DNA from: Apophysomyces variabilis
Taxonomy: Eukaryota > Mucoromycota > Mucoromycetes > Mucorales > Mucoraceae
NCBI GenBank assembly: GCA_002749535.1
Contig: MZZL01000389.1
Span: 62,001-126,000 of the forward strand
Length of the DNA: 64,000 bases
Direction: 5' to 3'
The notes under the pieces are model-generated. The model was not told where the DNA came from, made no database searches, and worked only from the letters and a program-made list of their open reading frames with translations. Shown piece by piece: positions 58,341 to 64,000 of the stretch. Positions within the stretch are counted from its first letter, which is position 1. Each line of letters opens with the position of its first letter. Position numbers and translations under genes: made by a program.

Positions 58341-61300
58341 TCAAGTCTTTTTATTCACTTTTGGACTAAAGTCCAGTATTAGTTTGATAATTGATTGTAA
58401 TGTATCCGCGAGGTTGATGACACCGTGCGCTTTTAAGTCCTTGTTGATAATCTCTTCAAGCTCGCCCTGACTTTTTATGAAACACAAAGTTAGACAAAAG
58501 AATACCTAAGAAAATAAAAACAATCGTGTACGTACGATATATGCCCATAATGCAACTTCACATAGAGGGAAGATAGGTCAATGGCAGGATAAGCCATGAC
58601 ATCTTTTGGACGAATATGGAACCCGAGTGTTATCTTAATTCTCCCAGCGTAATTAAACGGAACGATACGAACTGATACACCCCGACTGTCCGAATCTCCT
58701 TTTTCGTCTTCCAACTTTTTTAACTCGATCCAATAATACCTTTGAACCCTCTTCATTTCTCGGTAAATGGATTTTGCCCGTTGCCAATACACGACTATGT
58801 TCCGTATAATCTATAAAGATGGGACAATATCAGTAACTTCTAAAATCTTCATCTGAGCTTATTACCTCTGTTTGATCCCATTGATTTTGCAGTAACTTTC
58901 TCAGACCGGGAACAAGCTCCACAAAGGCTTCTAGTTCTTCTTTTCGGTCCTCAAGCACGCCTACAGAAACAGCATCTGCTGATTTTTGTTCCAGCTTCTT
59001 GCCGTCCATAACAATGTTCAGATCGCCCCCAATGGTAACTTCCGTAATAGAACCGGTTTGTCGTACTAGTCGCAAGCCACATAGGCTTTTACACGAATCA
59101 AGTTGTTCTATCGAGCCATAGGTTACTTCGCCATCTCTCAAGATAGAATACGGATACCTTTAGATTTACGCACATCGGCTGCCGTGACAAATTTGTTATC
59201 ATCCCGAATTTTTCTTGCCTTTTCAATAGCCTATACATATAAATCATTAAATTTAGCTAACGAATTTTATTTTACACTCTTACCTCGTTGATAGTTATCT
59301 TTTGCCGTTCAATACTTGAAAGTCTGTTCGAAAGCATCAATTCTCGGCGTTGCAATGCATCACCCTCTCCTTTTAAAAGCTGTACAGCCGTCCTGAAGTC
59401 ATTTGTCCCACGTTTGTGAATCAGTCAGTCAAATGCTTATCATCGTTACTTACCTCTTCTCGTTCAGTTCTTCTTGCAGTCTAGCTACTTCGGTATGATC
59501 AATCTTTTTGTACTTTTCTTCCCTGGGCATATTCAGTAGGTAAACAAAGATAAAGTAAAAGATCAACATACTTCTGACGCGCTTCTTCTAATAATCGTTG
59601 TAGGTCCTTCTTATATTCAGTAACCGCTGATTCATTCCAGGTCAAATTATTCTCGAAATCGCGCAAGTACTCTTTATCCTGTGCAAAGAATGATGTACAG
59701 TGTCAATTCATGCCGCGTCAATATGTTGACTAGATAGGAAAACAAACCTCGCGAATCTTTTCCAAGTTCTTTTTCAGTAACTCTTTCACTTCATCTGTAA
59801 ATTTGTTTCGCCATTCCAGGCAAGTTTTCTTCGCTTTCAGACTTGTATAGTCTTTTAGAGATTGGATACGTTCCTGAATGCGAAGGAACGTGTAAAGATT
59901 ATAGTGAGATAACAGGTAATTGTAATAGATACCTCGATCTCAAACCGTGTTTGAACGTCTCCCTCCAAATAACGAGAAAAAATCGCAGGTTTGGTGTCAC
60001 TGACACGATTGTCAATTTCTGTTACAATTTCTTTGCTAGTTTCGATTTGTTCCTTTATCTTTTCGCAGTACTAATTCGACAATGCATAAGTTAGTAACCG
60101 CAAGTGTTAAAACATATAGACACCCTATACATACAGTTCTATATGTTTCCAGCATTGGCATGGTAGCTGCTGCCGCCGCCACCTGTTTTGGTCTCGTAGC
60201 AGGATCTTTCTCAGAGTAAAAGGGGAGATAGATGAACACATCGATTCATACGTCGTAATAACGTGCAACTTACCTCTTTGCGAGTTAAATCCTGATGTGC
60301 GCCGTCTTTCCTCCAGTGGCAGATTTTCAGGTAAGGTAACACCAACCATCTTGACAAATTCTGCAAGAGTCACGTTCTCAGAAAGAGGTTCCTGAATAAA
60401 AAAAAAAAGTTGGTGTTCTTTCTGTCAGAATCATCATTGCGCGATAAACTCAGCTCACCTCATCTGCAAAGGAGTTATAGTGTTCAGGGAACTGCTCATC
60501 AAAGATATCACCCACTTAATGATAAATTAGCGCAAGACTTATAGATGATTAAAGATTCAAGTCACCATTTGTGTTTTCATGCAAGTAGATAGTTTGATCT
60601 GCATAGTCTGAACCCGTAAGGGAAGATCCGGTCAATTCGTGCCCTACGGAGCGTGCCAAAGGCGTCAATTGTTTAAACAGGTTTTGTCCGGAAGATAGTT
60701 CTGCTGAGTGACCGCGTTGATGTTGAATGAATTGATTAGGTGAAGATATATTAGGTATATGAGGAGATTTAGGATCTTTAGGTTCTGGTGTATCCACGCT
60801 GTTCTGCGCAGTTTGTTTAACTGGTGGCATATACATTTCCTGAGTCAGTTCCATTGTAACAGTATGATCATCAACTGAAGTTCGTCTATGATTTTGTGCA
60901 GGAACTGCTATCGGTGATGACGAAGAGGGGATTTTCATTGTAAGCTCCATGGTGACAGCCTCTGTATCTTGTGTTGTTGTGTCCTCGTTCTTTGAGGTCT
61001 TTTCTGGCCGAATCAAAGCTGGAGTCTGTGGCCGTGATGGACTGATATCCTGAACTTCCCGATCTTGATGAACTGTTTCTTTATTCAAACGTTGCGAACC
61101 TGCTACCTCTCCGGTCAAGTGCATCGGAGATGAAGTAGCATCGTCAGGAAACAGCTGTTGTGGAGATTCTAGTCGTTTGCGGCTGGACATGTATTGCATA
61201 AAGTCCATGGGATATTCTCCGATATTGTCCTCCTCAAATCGTCGCTTTCTCATCTCGTTTATATGTGAAGATAAATCTCTTCTTGGGCTGGTTATAGTTG

Positions 61301-62205
61301 CTGATGGGCTTTCAAATAAGTCGGGTCGTCTAGATCCATTATGAGTTTCAACTATCCGTTTCGAAATTATGTCTGCACCTTCTTCTTTGATCGAAAGGTG
61401 ACTCCGGTAACCTTGATACTAGTGAACTATTTACAATAAATGCCGAGCGTCCAAATGTCTGCTTACTTGTCTGGATGACGACGAGGTGAAGATATTGGAG
61501 ACTCGTCAAATATGGTAGAATCGATAATAGGGTGCTTAATTACAATAGGTTCGTCATCTCCATCATCCACAACCTTCCGCTGCGCGTCGGTACCTTCACT
61601 GTTGTACATGCTATGGATTTTCAGTCAAAAGAATGCTTCGACAAGTTGAAACTCGACATACTGTACGCTGGCATTGGAAGCAAAGCTGACACGCCTCTTC
61701 CCATGTCGTTCATGGAGCAATCGTTGTCGCCTCCTAAATACAAGAATCAGCGATTTTATTCATGAACTGGTCTCACCACGCAAAAAGACAGAGATCTCTG
61801 TTATTTCGAATGCCCCATGATTGCTTAAGCGCTTTTCTTAAGTATAGAAACTATGCAATGTCTGAGGCGATCAAAACAGATCAACTGACATCTATGTCTC
61901 TAGATCACATGCTTTTTGCGCAGTTTCCTTATTTTCTCGTACTCTTGTTCGTAACTAAATTGCGAAGAGCGAAACCGATCGGGTGTGCTCGGTCCTCGTA
62001 AAATGCTTTTTCGCGGTGACTATACAGATCGGTCATGATCACGTATGTTTTGCAGGTGGATGCGGTTACTCACACCCAGTGACAACAGTCTACTTTCAGA
62101 ATTATCAACAGTCCAGCGCCCTGCTCCCTTGAGAGAGTCATAAAGCGTTTGATTGGTAATTGATAAGTCCAATGGAGTAGACGATGAGGGTCGTGCCGAA
62201 GTCAT
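58341..62205 (-). CDS. KNL1/Spc7/Spc105 kinetochore scaffold
   Basis: About seventeen exons from 62205 to 58341 give roughly 915 residues. KNL1 links the KMN network to microtubules and recruits the spindle checkpoint and PP1. The N-terminus has the two PP1-docking motifs SPRKSILRG (about 46-54) and GKRRVSFAS (about 85). The middle carries two checkpoint-binding MELT repeats, AVTMELTMKI and TVTMELTQEM. Then come the Spc7 block (ENVTLAEFVKMVGVTLPEN), a long coiled coil (YCEKIKEQIE, ERIQSLKDY, TEYKKDLQRLLEEA, VARLQEELNEK) and a C-terminal RWD-like part (CGLRLVRQTGSITEVTIGG). Nearly all splice phases close. The exception is the junction at about 61400-61467, where the strong donor (AAGTAAGC) and the best acceptor (CACTAG at 61419) give different phases; a weaker acceptor at 61402 would fit. 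Confidence 0.88.
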
Positions 62206-63106
62206 TTTTCCATTTGTTTGGGCTACTTCAGTTTATTGATCGAGCCAGAGTTCCCTTTTTTCCTGTTCTCGTCTCAGATTCTTCTAGCTTACATACAGTC
62301 ACACAGACTCGATGTAATGAAAGGAAGATAGACTTAGACCGTAGCTCGGTTATCCCAAGGTAAACACTATGATATTTATCATAATTTCACCAATGATAAT
62401 GTATACTTCAGTAATATTTAGGTTAGTGAAGTTACCGTCAAGTAGCACGCCTGTTTAGTGCAGTCCCTTGAAGCAATGTGATACAGACATTCCCAGTCAA
62501 CATTGCACTATAGTGGATTGGATCAGGACTTTGGATTGCACCGGTGGGTGAATCAATTGTATTACTCCTATTATAAGTTCAGTAAAGTTTGTTTTCGAGG
62601 AGTCTTACGCGCAGCTCACTAGTTGCATGATCCTCACGACTCGGTAGTCTATAAATCAACCGTACTTTGGAAGTAATAGCTAAAGGGGCATTCGGGCACC
62701 TGTTCAATAGATATGCATATCATAATTATACATATGGCCTTGGCTTCATTGAACTTAGATACGCATAAAAAAGCTTTATGTGATTTTCCCAGCATGTAAT
62801 TATCCCGCTTCCATCATAGTGCATCCGCGGCATTTTTAATAGATGCGGCTATATTCAGCGTACACATACAAAATATGTACTATGGACCATCTTAGCTAGG
62901 TTATAATAATTTAACTACCATGAAAGGCAATTTAGATGTGATAACGACTAAACTTTGGCCAACAACAACTGAACAATGCCTTCCTTTTCGTCTGATTATC
63001 GATTTCATTCCCAGCAAAGTCTAACCGCAGCAAAAATGATAGTTGTTCCCGCGCAAGAAAAAAAAATGTGGCCGTTTCGATCCAAGACAAACCGACCTTT
63101 GTCTCT
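62206..63106. other. Intergenic region between KNL1 and the ASCC2/Cue3-like gene (both 5' ends)
   Basis: About 900 bp between divergent starts, AT-rich, without a credible gene. From about 62994 the reading frame of the downstream gene is already open but contains no ATG before 63107, so a short 5' exon or a non-coding leader ends here. Confidence 0.45.
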
Positions 63107-64000
63107 ATGTACGAGTTTATCCCTTATCTACCTTTAAATACAAAGGGTATTACCGAAGAACAGTGGTGCACGGCTCGGGAAGCTTGGATTCGTCACCTGA
63201 ACGACTTGCTCGATGAAACGGACGATGGTTTTGTAGAGAATGTCATCAGCAACAGACATTTACAACAGTTTATCGACACCTTCCAAACCGCCCAAGTTGA
63301 CGGTGAACAAGTAGACGCCGAGCTATCGAAGCTTGTTTTCCTTGTATACGTCCGCGCAGCCGATTTGGGAGCTATAGGTTCACCAGTCTTCTCGACCACG
63401 CAGCTCATCAATTTCGCGGTGATCTACGGTGATGCGAACCCAAACACGGTACGAAAAGTCTTCTTCCGTCTCCTCGACAGCAGCCCTGCATTGCTGGATG
63501 CAGTACAAGAGTCGATCGTGACGATGGTGCAATGTATACGATCCATGCCAGAACATCTTCAAAGAACACGCCCATCGCTGGAACGAGCTTATGTGGTCGT
63601 ACGAGTCTTAGATGCGCTTGTATCGGCAACAATGGATGTAAAGGAAATTTGGAACCAACAGCAAGTGGAAATTGAGCGGTTCCTGTTCGCGTGCTATAAC
63701 GATCTCACATCGACACTTGCCAAGGGCGGCGGGGAGCAGCATGACGAGTTGGATCTACATGCCTATCTCATCAAATCGACATTGGTATCCTTATTTAATA
63801 GCTTAATGGAGATTATGTTCTTTCGACCACTTGGCTTCGTCTTTGACAGGCAGGACCATTCCAGTGAGATTAAATCCAGCCAACCAGCGATTCTTCAAGC
63901 GGACATTGTTGTGGATGATTTCAGTAAGCACCTTCTGTCACTTCTTGAGGACAGCGGCCTAGATCATCCTCGAGAAGCCTTTAAGGATGCGTCTCTGATC
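63107..64000 (+). CDS. ASCC2/Cue3-like ribosome-quality-control protein, N-terminal part
   Basis: Open frame of 298 codons running off the right edge without a stop, starting MYEFIPYLPLNTKGITEEQW. The pattern KLVFLVYVRAADLGAIG, then LINFAVIYGDANPNTVRKVFF, then LLDSSPALLDAVQESIVTMVQ, follows the ASCC2 N-terminal helical domain (FLTFLRMSTH, ILDLCVLFGKGNSPLLQKM and IFTQQPSYYSDL in human). ASCC2/Cue3 is the ubiquitin-binding subunit of the complex that splits collided ribosomes. The CUE domain should lie beyond the window. The ATG at 63107 has a poor context, so a 5' exon is possible. Assignment by pattern; moderately sure. Confidence 0.65.
   Translation, partial: MYEFIPYLPLNTKGITEEQWCTAREAWIRHLNDLLDETDDGFVENVISNRHLQQFIDTFQTAQVDGEQVDAELSKLVFLVYVRAADLGAIGSPVFSTTQLINFAVIYGDANPNTVRKVFFRLLDSSPALLDAVQESIVTMVQCIRSMPEHLQRTRPSLERAYVVVRVLDALVSATMDVKEIWNQQQVEIERFLFACYNDLTSTLAKGGGEQHDELDLHAYLIKSTLVSLFNSLMEIMFFRPLGFVFDRQDHSSEIKSSQPAILQADIVVDDFSKHLLSLLEDSGLDHPREAFKDASLI

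Overview
The window looks like chromosomal DNA of a filamentous fungus. I infer an early-diverging, Mucoromycota-like lineage. The reasons are many short introns (about 45-110 bp, GT-AG, often with a CTAAC-type branch site), compact genes on both strands, a Zn2Cys6 regulator, an Ole1-type desaturase fused to cytochrome b5, an OPT transporter and fungal-type peroxins. The lineage is an inference from gene content and intron style, not from a marker gene. No rRNA, tRNA, CRISPR array or intact transposon was seen. Exon structures were assembled by hand from frame, splice sites and family conservation.

Layout. 1-571 (-) N-terminal part of a SART3/Prp24-like U4/U6 recycling factor, running off the left edge. 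1071-2528 (+) Dus1 tRNA-dihydrouridine synthase. 2779-4487 (-) RED/IK splicing factor. 5134-8628 (-) Pumilio. 9500-11274 (-) Arc1/AIMP1-like tRNA-binding cofactor. 13720-14585 (+) Ras. 19395-20207 (-) Rap1/Rsr1. 21285-22514 (-) intronless F-box/LRR protein. 23622-24474 (-) Zn2Cys6 protein. 26377-31357 (+) very long DYRK-family kinase. 32090-37251 (-) Sip3/Lam-type BAR-PH-GRAM-VASt sterol-transfer protein. 38419-39705 and 40012-43004 (+) a Pex26-like tail-anchored protein and a helical-repeat protein resembling Pex8. 43200-44155 (-) DNAJC9-like J protein. 44360-45016 (-) single-pass membrane protein of unknown function. 45426-45910 (+) LSM5. 46708-51187 (-) APC1. 51810-54287 (+) OPT oligopeptide transporter. 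54310-55475 degenerate coding-like tracts. 56644-58078 (+) Ole1 delta-9 desaturase. 58341-62205 (-) KNL1/Spc7 kinetochore scaffold. 63107-64000 (+) N-terminus of an ASCC2/Cue3-like protein, running off the right edge.

Themes. RNA metabolism is heavily represented (SART3, Dus1, RED, Pumilio, Arc1, LSM5, ASCC2). Two mitotic regulators (APC1 and KNL1) and two GTPases that usually act in polarity (Ras and Rap) are present. The probable peroxin pair is the only set of neighbours that suggests a shared pathway. Fungal genes are not expected to form operons, so the order is mostly ordinary housekeeping synteny. Long gene-poor stretches lie at 11.3-13.7, 14.6-19.4, 24.5-26.4 and 54.3-56.6 kb. I found no clear evidence of a wholly new system. 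The most unusual points are an APC1 that stops short, a SART3 with an unresolved frame break, a perfect 21-bp palindrome in the 14.6-19.4 kb desert, and coding-like tracts of unknown family near 55 kb.
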